64,000 bases of DNA from Xiphias gladius (GCF_016859285.1 NC_053403.1:24053948-24117947), one strand, 5' to 3'. Positions 11,171 through 24,170 are shown, counted from the stretch's first letter. Numbers and translations: made by a program. The notes: a model not told the origin generated them from the letters alone.

Positions 11171-12355
11171 ATGTTTCCAATGCTGGCAAAAGATTAAACT
11201 TTAAATTACTGTAGCTGAACTTGAATAAAATGAACTCTTCCACAATGTTATGGACCAAAAAATGATCTTTGTCACACCCCAATATCATGATCATAAGAGT
11301 GTTATTTTGGATTGTTGAGGACTTCTCATCTCTAGCTCCTCTTTGTCAAACAGTACAGAATTGTGTTGTCTGAGAGTAGCAGCCACTGGGGAAACAGGTG
11401 GTTGGTCATGAGATCACTGAAACTCTCTCGGATAAACATATCAGATTGTTTACGAAGCATGATGATTCAAATACAGTTGACAATAATTTTCATATAGTGT
11501 AAAACTGAAACCATATGTGTAAAATTGAGAAAGAAAAGTTTTGGACCAGCTGAGCAGTCTGAAAAGGGTTACACAGATGATTGTTATGTCCTGCTGAGCT
11601 GTGCAACTTGCCCACAGCCTGGTAGAGAAATAATCCCGGGCAGTGATAGGCCTCTGCTGAGGGAGGTGGATGCAATTTTAAACACCCAAGCTGTCGTCTT
11701 TATGCTGAGCAGAGGGCTTGTCAGAGGGAATCACAAGGTGCTTGATGGTTGGAAACAGTTAAAAGGTTTTTGCATAAGCACAGCGTGGCTAATTAGCTCC
11801 ATGCATATGTTGTCTCTCACTGCAGGGCTGCCCTTACACCAGGAGCCACCCCTGGTTTCCCTTCCCCCCGTCTTGAGCAATCCCCAGGACATTCACAGAG
11901 ACTATCAAACCCCTGCTAACATTCTATGTGCATCAGCGTCACTTAACAGTTGAGCATGGCGGATGGACGTGCCTTGGCTCTTGATATGGATTTCAAAGGG
12001 TGCGCACATAAAACATCTCTCTGATTGAAGCTGCACTGCAAGGATGGCCCAAGGTTGCTGCATTTCAAGCCAACAAAGAGGAGCTGAGCAGAGGCTGAGC
12101 TGACGACGAGGAGGTGAATGGCGTGAGCTGGCTGTTCAGCAGGGAGATATCTCAGCAATCTCTGCAGTGTTTCATGACTCAGAGACTCTGCACTTACACA
12201 TTATTCAGCTGGAACCTCTGCCTGCCACCTCCCTCCTTCTGCTCTCCCCCAGGCCCTTTGCTAGTCCAGCTATGAAATGAGATGACAAGGTTTTTCCTGT
12301 GTCGACGGGCTGCCCTTGCTTCAGCCTTAAAGGAATGATGGTATTTGTTTACCCC
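11171..12355. other. Gene-free stretch with a 142-codon open frame
   Basis: The part from 11560 to 12290 is richer in G+C than its surroundings. The plus frame 11525-11953 is open for 142 codons but shows no domain, signal or splice context, so it is not called a gene. A block at about 11775-11812 contains CTAATTAGCTCCATGCATATG and could be regulatory. Confidence 0.4.
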
Positions 12356-12359
12356 TGGT

Positions 12360-12372
12360 ATGTGTGTGTGTT

Positions 12373-12463
<91 letters not shown>

Positions 12464-12720
12464 ATGGTTGTGTGGACAAATGTTTGGGATATATGTGAGG
12501 GTATTTTGACCAGTCTTCACACCTTCAAAGGGCTCTTTGAGGGTTAAGACTTGGTTTTAGGGTTCAGGTTAGAATTAGGTTTAGGTAGGGTTAGGGTTAG
12601 ACATTTATTCGTGATGGTTAAGGTAAGGGTAAGGAGCTAGGGAATGCGTTATGTCGATGAGTGTCCTCACAACTATAGTAAGACTAATACGTGTGTGTGT
12701 GTGTGTGTTTGTGTGTGTGA
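12360..12720 (+). repeat. (GT)n microsatellite with telomere-like TTAGGG spacer
   Basis: A GT tract at about 12361-12462 and a short one at 12691-12719 flank a spacer with degenerate GGTTAGGGTT, TTTAGGGTT and GGTAAGGGTAAGG units (12541-12640). The same composite occurs inverted at about 15840-16122. It is a dispersed fish repeat rather than an interstitial telomere. Confidence 0.75.
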
Positions 12721-13995
12721 TGGGAGGGACTCTGCTCTCTCCACCTCTTCGGGAACCCTGAATAACATCAGGTACAAACACCTGCTAGCAGAGAGGTCTC
12801 CAGAGCAGCTGTGTGCTTCTAACAGTGAACCACCACCCCCAGAGAAGAGGCTGTGTCCGAACGACCAACCGGCTCGCAGTTCTCCTCTGTTTCATACAGC
12901 TCTGGAAGGAGCAAGGAGCTGCTGGGTCAGACTGACAGACAGACAGGTGATGTTACTGGGTCTCTGAGCACCACCTGTCATGTCTTCACTCAATTCCCGA
13001 TATTCCCTGCAGCACCTTGCCTCTGTGGCTTCAGTTCAGCGGATTTTCTTCTATCAACCTGACATGCTGTTCCCCACGCTGGGCACTGCAGCCTTTCCTC
13101 ACTGTGTACCGACAGCAAACGCTACAAGAAAAAGGCATCCTTCCAAACACTGTGATCTAGAAACTGTGCCGTTTTGATAGAGCTTGTGAAGCACTGTGAG
13201 CTCTCAAACTGGAAGTTTAACCACCCACACAGATAAGCAAAATGATTCACGGTATGCCCATCTTTTTTTCTGCAGAAGTGGCTCCATCTCGAAGAGGCCC
13301 TAATACAAGGACTTTTATTTACATCTGTTTCTAATGTTTTTAATTATTCTTTTGAGTGCTGAAATCCAAAAAGTCAGATATTTTCAAGAATATATCTTTT
13401 TTTCATGGATGTTTCTAACAAACTCCAGTCATTGGCTCAGAACTCAACTTTGTCCTGATTGGCTCCCATTTTCAAATCAGATATTTTTGCATCATTTTAA
13501 CTGGAGGAGCTGGGGCTGTTGGTCAGTCAGGGTCACAGCAGTCACTTAGTAATTGATTTGATTAACTGATCAAAGAACGTACATGGATTTTATTTTTTTA
13601 TGGAACAGAGTGACCCTGGAAAACTTAATCAATGTTTTGACCAGGTTTGTCAGCCAACTTGCAACTTTATCCATCAACCTCGGAAGGCCAGATTTTTGGT
13701 CTTCCATGTTTTACTATTGAGTTAACAACAATGTTTTAATAACACAAGTCGCAGCCACAGACACAACTATCACTGTGACTGTTCCTTCTAGACTATTCCT
13801 CTTTTGCAAAAATGTATAATGATTAGCTGAAAAAAAACTCTGGTTTGCATATGCAGTAACTTTAAACAGGTCTGAAACGACAACTTGCATCCTGCGCAGG
13901 ACTGGTGGACTTTGCTAGTAACTGTGATAACTAGGACATTACAAAGTATATAGTGCACATAATGGCCATAAAAAAGCTAAACATAAATAGCATCA
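12721..13995. other. No gene seen
   Basis: Mixed-composition sequence. Short overlapping frames at 12644-13177 have no recognisable product. Confidence 0.5.
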
Positions 13996-13999
13996 ACAG

Positions 14000-14560
14000 G
14001 ACAAAGAGTCCCCAGCAATACTAGCAGCTCTGTAAGGCTGTGGTTACCATGCTAACATCCTCACAATGACAATGCTATCATGCAAATGTTAGTGGACATA
14101 ATGTTTACACGTACATCTTACAGTGCGCTCCTGTGTGTTACTTTAATGCTGATAAGCACAATGTACAGCTGAGGCTGATGGGAATGTCAAGAGTTTTGCA
14201 GGTTTTTGGTCATAAAACAACGCACTGGACAATTTTGAAATTTGAACTGATGATATTACAATTACACCCTAAAGGGACATGGATATCTCTACCAAATTTC
14301 ACAACAATCAATCCAGTTGTTAAGATATGTAATTTACGCAAGACCTAAAATGTCAATCTCATGGTGTTGCTGGATGAACAGATGCTAGCATGATGGTAGG
14401 AGATCACCAAAGTCAGTAGCATTCATCCTCTGGGGACCATGAATTTCTGTACCAGATTCCATGGCAATGCATCCAATAGCTGTAGAGATACAATATTTCA
14501 GTCTGCCATCCCTACAGCTATGCAGCTAGTGTGGCTAAAAATGGGCTTTGATTTAAAAAG
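14000..14560 (+). repeat. Dispersed repeat, related in inverse to 23515-23900
   Basis: It carries CCAAATTTCACAACAATCAATCC, CATTCATCCTCTGGGGACCATGAAT and CATGGCAATGCATCCAATAG, a pattern widely dispersed in fish. The reverse complement of the CCTCTGGGGACCATGAAT block recurs several times at 23515-23900. Its class is unknown. Confidence 0.6.
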
Positions 14561-15838
14561 AATCTTTTATGGCCACTTGGGGGTGATGATGTAAACAGAA
14601 CAGTGATATGTAATTGCATTACAAAGTCGATGCGGCAAAAGTGTTAGCCAGGTGCCATGCACCTACAACTCCCTGCAAGAATGAGCTGAACAACTGTAAT
14701 CCCTCCGTAGAGTTAATTGGAATTGCAGATTCAGCTGATAAGTCTCTGTGGGTTTGTTCCTACTAGCAACCCGTGGTACATGACATAGTCATTTGATCCA
14801 CTGTCAAAATAAAAACTGCTGCAGCTTTAAGGATTATAACTTCAAAGTTCTCGAGTATTCTACAACTTTTACTTTTAAAATTTAAGGTCAATGGCGATAA
14901 TTTAAAGTGGTAATCTGGAAGATTTCAGTCCAGGTTGATTTGGCGACACCTGTAGTTACTGGTGGTAACAACAAATACGTTTTAATGCTACAGTTCATAG
15001 AATTCTGGGGGCAGCAAAACACACAACTGTGGGAGGCAGGGCACAGTGAAAGGAGTTGGTTACCTGGCTGAGAAGTTGGAGGTGTGCGGCCCGTCACCTG
15101 CTGCTCTTTATCTAACAGCTCGCTGTGACTGCCCCTGCTTTTTCCTGGTCGCCCTGCAGTATTTCAAACTGATCCGCTGTCCAGAAATGCCCAAAATGAC
15201 CGCATTTTTGATGAACAACAGCGGTGACTACTTAACAATAAAAGTCATGTTTTGCCAGTTTAATGCTTTTAACGTGAAGCTGCAGCAGTAGGAAATCTGC
15301 GGTTTGCCTTAGCAGTAACTCAATACCGCAGTTTTCCAGGAATGTCACCACCCGGTTCGTAATACTGCAAATATATAAATATTGAAATACTTTCATCAGT
15401 GGGCCATAGGCTCAGTCACCACTGTGTTACTTCAGTACCGCAGCGACAGATAGTGACCTAAGAAACTTTTATTTAAATGAAAATCTTGCCATTGATTGAT
15501 TGCCACTGTAAACCATTGTTAACTGTAGTTTATAGAGGACACAGCGAGCTGCAGAAGTCAAACTCTCTCTTTAGGAAATCATAAAGCAGATAAACTAAAG
15601 TCTCTCTCACCTGTACATGTATCTGTATTTGACTTTGTCAGCACACTAACACCTGATCATCTAGTAGAACAGCAACCATCTTTTTCCCATGATCAAGCAG
15701 GAGATAGAAAATCATGCGGTTTGCTTTTCTTTTGTCCACATAGATGTAAGAGTAATAGAACCAGATTCTATCAGCAAATTATTATGCGTGACAGACATGT
15801 CTCCATGAATTCAAAGGACAGTACTTGGACTTACATTC
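14561..15838. other. No gene seen
   Basis: Only short frames. No convincing repeat apart from the GGCCACTTGGGGG motif near 14571. Confidence 0.5.
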
Positions 15839-15839
15839 A

Positions 15840-16049
15840 TTTCCTGGAGACTTACTCTAACCTGAACCATAACTACTACTTGCCTAACCCTAACCTTAAC
15901 CTAAAGCTAATCGTACCCTAACCTTAAAACACGCCTTCATCTTAAAATTTAATGATTTATGTTATGGGGATTTGGTTTTTGTATCCATAACGTGATCTGT
16001 TTAAACAGATCTAGGTCCACACAACAGGGGTAATACCTGGACCCCGCAC

Positions 16050-16122
<73 letters not shown>
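15840..16122 (-). repeat. Inverted copy of the telomere-like spacer plus (CA)n
   Basis: CTAACCCTAACCTTAACC units (15888-15926) precede GGTCCACACAACAGGGGTAATACCTGG and a CA tract at about 16045-16121. This is the inverted arrangement of 12360-12720. Confidence 0.75.
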
Positions 16123-16123
<1 letters not shown>

Positions 16124-16572
16124 ACTTCTCCAGCACCATAGCACATGCCCTACTCTAACAAATCCCATTAGTGCACTTAGCTGTAAAACTAAAAACAGGC
16201 CTTCTTACTTAATCTTGTTAGTTCTCACCATGTACAATGATGCAAAGATGTGACATGAAGCACACAGACATGTCAGCCTGAAAATAGAACATCACAGGAC
16301 AGCTGGAAATGGTTACTAAAGGATGAAATCTGATGTTAAGTTGGATACCTTTTAAAAACGTTTACATATATTTTACGTTATCATCGGACACTTAATTTTC
16401 ATTTCTACATCTTGCAAAAATGTAAAATACTGTTTACTATTAAAAACAAAATAAAAAAATAAAAAATAAAAGAAACCCAAGTTTTTGGTGATACACAAAC
16501 AACTGAATGATTTCAAAATGCAATTAACACTTTCTTTATATAATTGCAGAATTTGCTGTGGTACAAGTCCAA

Positions 16573-17404
16573 CAACACTATATACAGTGCATTGAGAAAG
16601 TATTCAGACCATTTCACATTTTGTTATATTGCAGCGTTATGCTACAATTGTTTAAATTCATTTTTGCCTTTATCCATGTACACTCAATACCCCATTATAA
16701 CAAAGCCAAAAAAGAATTTTAGAATTTTTTTCAAATTTGTAAAAAAGGACAAACTGACATAAGTATTCAGACCCTTTACTCAGTACTTAGGTTGGATGGG
16801 GGCCATCGGTGGACAGCCATTTTCAGGTTTCTACAGAGATGTTTGATTGGTTTCAAGTCAGGGCTCTGGCCGGGCCACTCCAGGACATTCACAGAGTTGT
16901 TCCAAAGTCAGTATAGGGTCATTGTCCTGTACTGGAAGGTGAACCGTCAGCCCAGCCTGAGGCCATGAGCGCTCTGGACCAAGTTTTCATTAAGGATCTC
17001 ACAGCATGATGCTGCTACCACCATGCTCCACTGTTGGGATGGTATTGGGCAGGTGATGAGCGGTGCCTGGTTTCTCCCAGACATGATGCTAGGAATTGAG
17101 GCCAAACTGTTCAATCTTGGTTTCATCTGACCAGAGGCTCCTGTTTCTCACAGTCTGAGAGTCCTTTAGGTGTTTTTTTTTTTTTTTTTTTTGCTCCAAG
17201 TGGCTTTCAGGTGTATTTCACTGAGGAGAAATACTGGCCACTCTGCCAAAAAGCCCAGATCGGCGGAGTGTTGCAGCGATTGTTGACCCTCAGGGTCTTG
17301 GTCACCTCTCTTACCAAGGCCCTTCTCCCCCAAGTAAGCAGTTAAAATCAAATCAGGATCTGTGGCATGAATAAAAATGCTGAGCAGGTCCAGTTGATTC
17401 TGAT
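16573..17404 (-). mobile_element. Tc1-like transposon relic, internally deleted
   Basis: The terminus TACAGTGCATTGAGAAAGTATTCAGACC is a classic fish Tc1-type end. Downstream, minus-strand transposase traces are seen: the complement of CACAGCATGATGCTGCTACCACCATG (GSIMLWGC region) near 17000, and CTTGGTTTCATCTGACCAGAGG (the TDE region on the minus strand) near 17117. It is heavily deleted, and a T-run at 17174-17192 interrupts it. The distal end merges into another Tc1 relic. Confidence 0.8.
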
Positions 17405-18012
17405 TTTTTATCAAGAGGAAACGATCTAAGTGACTTTGACAGAGGGTTCATTGTTGGGGCACGGATGTCAGGAGCTTCATTCACAGAGACTGCTCAACTA
17501 GCTGGTGTTTCAATAGGAACAGCAATAAAGTGGCATGCAGTTAGACCAGTGGTAAAGACATCAGTCAAAAGGGTCAGAAACTGTGGTCGTCAGCGCTCAT
17601 TTGATGGACGTGATGCTCGCGCATTAGTGCAACATGTAAAATGAAAAACAGAAAAGCAACTCTTCCTCAGGTGACTGAGGATGTCAGTGTAGGACGTGAT
17701 GAGATGGTGTCAGCAAGAACAGTCTGTTGACAGTTACATAGAGAGAGATATTATAATGGGTTGCCTTCGCAGTCACCAGATCGCAACCCAATTGAACAAA
17801 TATGACAGATTTTGGACCGACGCTCTCCACCACCATCATTAAAACACCAAATGAAGGAATATCTTTTGAAAGAACGGTGTTTCATCCCTCCATTAGAGTT
17901 CCACAGACATGTAGACTCGTAGAATCAATGCCAAGGCCCATTAAAGCCATCCTAGCAGCATGTAGTGGCCCAGCACCTTAATAAGACAGTTTATGTGGGT
18001 TTCTCCTTTAAT
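17405..18012 (+). mobile_element. Second Tc1-like relic, other family
   Basis: Plus-strand translation gives RGNDLSDFDRGFIVGARMSG and ETAQLAGVSIGTAIKWHA, an N-terminal HTH of a Tc1 transposase. The C-terminal trace RNPIEQI is near 17785. The middle, with the catalytic domain, is mostly missing. It is joined head-on to the preceding relic and ends at a GT microsatellite. Confidence 0.75.
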
Positions 18013-18018
18013 TTGTCC

Positions 18019-18099
<81 letters not shown>
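18019..18099. repeat. (GT)n microsatellite
   Basis: About 80 bases of GT follow directly on the 3' end of the Tc1 relic. Confidence 0.95.
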
Positions 18100-18101
<2 letters not shown>

Positions 18102-21100
18102 GTAGCTGACTGGTGTATGTCTGCTTGTTTACTTACAAATGGAATTGTCATCCTGACGCAGTCTACTAAATTTTCATGTAAACCTGTAATCGGAATGCAT
18201 TCCATTTTTGTTAATTACAACATGTGATGCTGTTTCACGTGATGGTCTGGTTATTACGCAACCTTGGCCTATTCTGGGAATGTTTTTGTTCACTATTGGC
18301 ATATACTCAAAACCCGAGAGTATGATGACATAATGACGGTTTGATATTTGAAGTGATATGTACTCAGCTGTATGTTCTCACACCTCTTAAAAGGCTATAT
18401 CTTGTCATTCATCTGAACATCTCAGAGGACTGGCTTTGTGTTTGTCTTTGTGCATAGGGTGCCTGCATATGTGTGAGTGTTTGTGTTTCGAAGTTGAGTG
18501 TTAAAATGGGAGTAACTTCACGCTCACACAGAGCCTTGAGGTAACACAGCAGAAAACCTTGTGGGGATATGTCCTCCTGTTTGTCTCCCAGCTCAAATTT
18601 TATGACTGATGGCTTATTTGGTGTTTGAAGGTCAAACAGCAGCATGGGTAAAGATATTGCTTTCGAGTTGTATTTCTTTGTTGTATCCCAGTGTTGTATT
18701 ATTCTGTTGTCATGTCACAGCTGTGTGAGACACACTCACAGGCTTGTTGTCAGGTTTGGTAATTATCCACATCTGTTTGGGGATAAAAACAAAGTTGAGC
18801 GCTCACTCAGGGTTTACATGCAAGGTCCACTACTCTTAGAGATTTAGAGCGTGCAAAGCCAGACAGCTAATCAGATTTTGGATTTCTGATTATTGTCTGG
18901 TTAACTAGAAATTGCAAAAGACTAGAACATTCTCTTTACATGTTGATACTGTATATCTGAATGTCGTGACAGCACTGCTGTGCAAGTTTGTAATTTACTC
19001 CAAGGACAAGAGAGGCAGTGTGATACACTTTGAAGTCAATCATAACGCATCTCCATTAAAGTATTCCCCAAACATTTTCAGCTATCTTTCCTTCTTTTGG
19101 GTGATATCTAAGATAAGATAAGATATTTATCATCCCAGGGTGGAAATTCACATTATGAGTTTGTGTTCATCTGAAGTGTTTCCAATTTCTTTATTAGTCA
19201 CTGAGTTTACTGAAGAGCTATAAATCAGCACAAAAGAACAGAAACAGAAAAGATTCAACAATCTATGAATATTGCACTTTTGTTGCATGTCTTGTATGTA
19301 TGACCATTTCTATTCCTCTTGTAAAAAAAATGTTAGCCAGTTGGAGATTAAAAGTAAAAACTGTACTTTGTAAAAACTATTTTGACGAAGATGATCATAA
19401 TGTTCTTTGGTATATGTAGTATTTGTGGTATATATAAAGAACTGGTAACAAACTCAGATGGCACCCTGATGATTACCTGCTGATATCTGAAAAAGTTTGG
19501 GAAATAAATGGTGGTATACTGGAGGAGAGTTGTGTGAGTTGTTTGATGGTCCTCGCTGTGTGGGAAAAAAAACGACTGTGGTGTGATTATATTATCAAAA
19601 ACATACGCACAGGTAAAGCACATGTACTGTAAATGCATTTCTTACCTCTGTGTTTCTTATAAAACACACAATGTCAGAGGGTAAGGTGATGGCAGACTAG
19701 AGTTGGAGACAAAGGAATCTGTAGCAATGGGTGATAAATTATGTAGGTGTAATATCACAAAATGGACGCCTGGTTTAGAGGAGTGGAGTGGAGGTCAGCG
19801 AAGGGTGGAGCTCCAAGCTGAACAGCAGAATCATTCCCTTGTGCATCAGTAACAATAATAAAGCACATAGCGGTGAATTATTTATCAATGTTCTGGTCTC
19901 TCTTTATCCCCTTCTCTCTTTTCCCTCCACAATGTCCTCCGCTGACTCAACTCCAGCATTAAGAGCTACTGCTGTACTGCTGCTGCTGCTGCTGTCTGTC
20001 TGTCTGTCTCCATCAAACTTTGGAGAATTCATGTTCACCAACAAAGAACCAAATGCATATTATTTGTTTTGTTACTTCTTACATGTGAATGCCGTTGGTG
20101 ACCGAATGACTTCATACTTGATCGCTTTGGAGTGTGCACCAGTTCTGTCAGAGGATAACATTTGTAAGGCTGTGTGAAGTAGCCTGTTGTGGCTGCCATT
20201 TATAGTCGCTCCCCGGCTCTCTCCACAAAAGATGAACAGTCAGCTGAATGCACTCACCCCAGAAATATCAGCAAATCAAACAGTTAAATCTGCTTCTTAT
20301 CTTCACAATTTTGTGCATTTTGTGTTTTGCTCATGATAACATTGTACTCACCACCTCTGTTGTAGAGAGGGATGGCGCACTGAGGCCAAATTTACATAAA
20401 TCATGAAAACTTTCAGTTTAACAGAAATCTTCTCATACTAAAAGAAAACATAGTCGGTAGTGTCCTGGAATAGGTACTGAAGCTGACTGAACATGCAAGA
20501 CTGCCTTCGCGCCTCCTCCTTTGTTGTGGTGGTGTGTTACGACAGTATATGTTGAACTTTGACCCAAGCTGCACAGACCTTTGTGGAAGGAGCCAAACGC
20601 TGTTAACCATTTCTTGAACTGAAAGATGAAAGAAGGCAAAAAATACAGAAACAGACAAAAAAGATATTCACTTTGTGAAATATGAGCATGCATATGCAGC
20701 TACCAGGTTTATTACTAGTCAAGTGAATACGCTGTGCAATGTGAATTTTACTGCTTGTAGCTGGTTGAGGTGGAGCTCATTTTAACTACTTTACTGTTAG
20801 AAAGTTTAATTTATACTAATGCATTATTTTTAAATAAACTGATCATTATTTGTGTAAAAAATATTATTTTATAAACTAGTGACTAAAACTGTCAAATACA
20901 GTAAATTTAGTGGTTTAAAAGACACAATATTTTCCCTTCGAAATATGGTTGAGTAGAAATATAAAGTTACTTGAAATGGAAACACTCAAGTAAAGTATTT
21001 AACTACAAGTGGTAAATTAGAACTTAGAAACTAGCACAGGACTTGTGTAAATGTACTTAGTTACATTCCACCAATGGAGTAGAAGAACTTTCACTGCAAA

Positions 21101-21364
21101 GAGGGGGACTTGTTGATGGTGCACTTGAAAAGTCTTTTGATGGACTCTCAATGGAGTTTTGGGCAGTAGGACATTATAGAGTAACTTACTGCATTAATGT
21201 AGTTACTTTTTTTCTGAAACAAATTAAAAACCATTACTTTGACATTTTTAGGCTGTCTTACTACAAGTTAGATGAGAGGCTTGATATTGATTTTATCTCT
21301 GTGCCTTCAGAAGACAGACTGATCTGGCATGTGTTAGTGGGGCAATAAACCTTCCATTAACTCC
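18100..21364. other. Gene-free stretch
   Basis: No gene or intact mobile element was seen. GATAAGATAAGATATTTATCATCCC at about 19112 resembles the tail of common fish repeats. The plus frame at 19788-20177 (129 codons) has a CTG-repeat leucine run, no family resemblance and no splice context, so it is not called. Confidence 0.45.
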
Positions 21365-21690
21365 CTTTTGGTGGTGGTGACTCTGTCAGACGACGTGGTG
21401 GTTATAAGATCAGGATTTTATCAGTGCAGAGCAGCAGCTTGGAAATGGCTTGGAAGTGACTGCTGATTAACAATTATTCTTAATGGGCCACGTTTCAGTC
21501 ACTATTTGTTCTGTTGTCTGACAACAGACACAGAAAACATGTAAATGACAACAGCTTTATTGGGAATTCAGCCAGAATAAAATACTGTATATGTGAGCAC
21601 AGAGAGTAGGAGAGCAGCAAACAGATAAAGGGCGGTCCAGCCACATAATAGGGTTTGACATACTCTTGTTATACTAGACTGTAGGTTGTA
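21365..21690 (+). repeat. Unclassified dispersed repeat, copy 3 (partial)
   Basis: This copy matches the distal part of 41763-42590, for example GCAGCAGCTTGGAAATGGCT, CAGCTTTATTGGGAATTCAG and GATAAAGGGCGGTCCAGCCA. The proximal half of the family is missing. Confidence 0.75.
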
Positions 21691-22173
21691 TTTTATTATT
21701 GTTAATCAAGTTACTTTTTGTTTAACTCCTGTTTATCTATTAGCAGTATTGAAAATCATCTTACTATATCCCTCTAAATAATTCTTTGATGTGCTGCACT
21801 ATGATTATTGTTCAAAGATCAAGTATGTGATCTTTGTGCGTAAAAGCTCAATTAAATGAATCTCCCTGGAGTAAAGAAAGGTTGCAGATCAGATCAATTT
21901 CTTCCCCAGTTCCTTGAAACAAACAAGTGGATGCTCACTGGAGGTGAGTTGCAATTCGTGCGCAAAAGACCAGTTCTCCATCCACAATTCATGCCCAGAA
22001 CTGCCGGTTGATAAAAAGAGCTGATTTCCCTTTGTTCCTCAGCGCTTTTGGCACTTTAACTCTCTTCCTCTTTTGCAGTTCTTCTTTTACTCTTTTCTTC
22101 CTTTTTTGTTTACCTCTGGGTCTTCTTGATGAACCATGAACCACAGACCTTGCGGTTTTATATATACTGTGTG

Positions 22174-22211
<38 letters not shown>

Positions 22212-23510
22212 CCACGAGTAATTCTCGAATCATTTGGTGACTTTGCCCCAAAATGAGGTTTAAAATGCTCTTTTCCCTCAGGTTATATTGCTACTATGCA
22301 TGCGCAAGGTTTCGCTTGCGTCAGTGCAACGAAACGATTGGCTTGATTTTTTTCCAGTTAGGCTGTACTAAATCAACGACTGGCTTTTGGAGGAAAGGTG
22401 CAGGATATGTGTCACACAAGCGCCATCTTTGGCATCATGGACTTTTCTTTTCAAAATGCTTTAAGTGGTTTGTCTCCTCTCTTATAACGTCTCTGTTAAT
22501 GAGTGACTGATTATATTTTGCAAGTAACTTGCCCAGTAGTGTATATGGATGGGTGTGATTCAAACTGTTTAAATACAACACAATACGGGAGTTGTTGGAT
22601 CAGTATTAAAAATGTGTTGTGTCGTCTCTCCGCAAAGGTTTTCCTGTCACATCACCCCACTGTTACCGCTGTTGCTGTCCTTATGACTGAGGCCCCAGGC
22701 CCCCACAGTTTATAGTATATTTGAGTGAGACTGAGGGGATTGGTTGCCTTCTTCCAACAACAGTGTTTTCAGTAATACAATGAATTAACAGGATAGGAAG
22801 GAATCTAATCAGAGCTCAGCTGCAGTGGTCTATTTTTACCAAAGCCCTTGTGTACTCATCTAAAAATGAGAACAGAGCACTGTAGATTATTAGTGCATCG
22901 CAGCAAGTGCCTTAATAACTAAACAGGTTTTTGTGCCGTGTCACCCTAAATAGCCGCTTTTTATCAAGTTCATCTATATTCCATGTTCCAGTATTTGGAA
23001 ACTAATTATATTTGTTACCAGGCCTGTAAACAGCAGCACTTGTCAATGTTTTAATTACACACAAAAAGGCCAGTCAGCATGTCACTAATTGCTTAGTGTT
23101 TTTTGTAAGTGTTTTCTGCTGCACTCCTTCTCAGACCATTAGCCAAGAAGGCTGAGAGCTCGTGTATGACTGATCACTCATGACACATGCCAGTCATTCC
23201 CATGTTGAGAAAAAATGCAAATTACCTGCTTTTCATTTCGTTCCTGTTTTGTGTGTGGTCAAAGTAAAGGAAGGATGGGCGATCTGAGATGTTTAGAGGT
23301 CAGGAGCTGAGATGCTAGAAAATGAAAAAAACATCAGAGGAGTATGACCTCTGTTGGTGTGGACTAGAATGTTAAACTGGTGGGTTAAGATGTTTTGGCA
23401 TCGGCGACATAGAATGCTCTAAAAATTACGTTTCTTTTTCCCAGTTACAGCAGGGGTAAACATTGTCAGGCTATCCTCAAAGATGTGTTGACATCTGCAG
23501 GTCAGATTAC
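21691..23510. other. No gene seen; GT microsatellite at 22168-22210
   Basis: A GT tract follows a TATATA stretch near 22160. The part 22740-23260 looks like unique sequence of balanced composition and might hold conserved non-coding elements. This cannot be tested here. Confidence 0.4.
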
Positions 23511-23514
23511 TGTG

Positions 23515-23900
23515 AAGTTTATTGATCCCCAGAGGATGATTCTTAACGATTTTGTGACCCACTGAATTCTTTGTTTCTTACCATCATTAGATCAAAATTT
23601 TAACTTGACCAACTCTTTTGTCCATGGTATTTTGAATAATAGTGACAATATTTCCATGGAATTTACCGTGGATATTCATGGTCCTCAGAGGATGAATCTT
23701 TGTATGGACCTCTGCATCTTTCCACAATCAGGTCAAATATTCTTTCTTTAACTGTCCACAAGAAATATCAAGCTCTAATGCTTTGATTACTATGATGTTC
23801 ACTGAGCACATTCATGGTCCAAAGAGGATTAACCCATGTCGTTTTGGACACTTCATTTGGTTAAAACTAAACACACAGGTTAAAGTTACCAGGTTAGAAG
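23515..23900 (-). repeat. Dispersed repeat with internal ATTCATGGTCC...GAGGAT units
   Basis: TATTCATGGTCCTCAGAGGATGAA, CATTCATGGTCCAAAGAGGATTAA and a weaker TTATTGATCCCCAGAGGATGATTC recur about 150 bases apart. They are the reverse complement of the 14000-14560 family. Confidence 0.55.
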
Positions 23901-23989
23901 CTGTGCAACATTTGCAGGAGAATGGTCACTGTGGCCAACAATTACAGGATTAATGGTGAATACTAAAAATGTCTTTATTGTAACAATAG

Positions 23990-24170
23990 TCATAAAGCCA
24001 GTAAACTGGCTCAGTAATGGCAGTTATAGAGCAATATCTATTTAAAATTTGCTAGCAGTAGCTAAGATTAGCTACTATAAGCTAAAGGTCATACCACACC
24101 AATAAGACTGTTGCAGCAAAACACCTGAGTGTACTGAAGTGACCAAGGGTGTGTTTTACTGCTTATGAAT
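23990..24170 (+). repeat. Duplicated segment, copy 1 (with 26230-26400)
   Basis: AAACTGGCTCAGTAATGGCAGTTATAGAG, GCTAAGATTAGCTA and AGACTGTTGCAGCAAAACACCTGA recur in order about 2.2 kb downstream. The family is unknown. Confidence 0.6.

Noticed and set aside
12541..12640. Possible interstitial telomere
   Set aside because: The units are degenerate and mixed (TTAGGG, GTAAGG, TTTAGG), few in number, and part of a composite seen again in reverse at 15.9 kb.
19788..20177. 129-codon frame with a leucine run that could look like a signal peptide
   Set aside because: The leucines come from a short CTG/CTGTCT repeat. There is no further domain, conserved splice site or family match.
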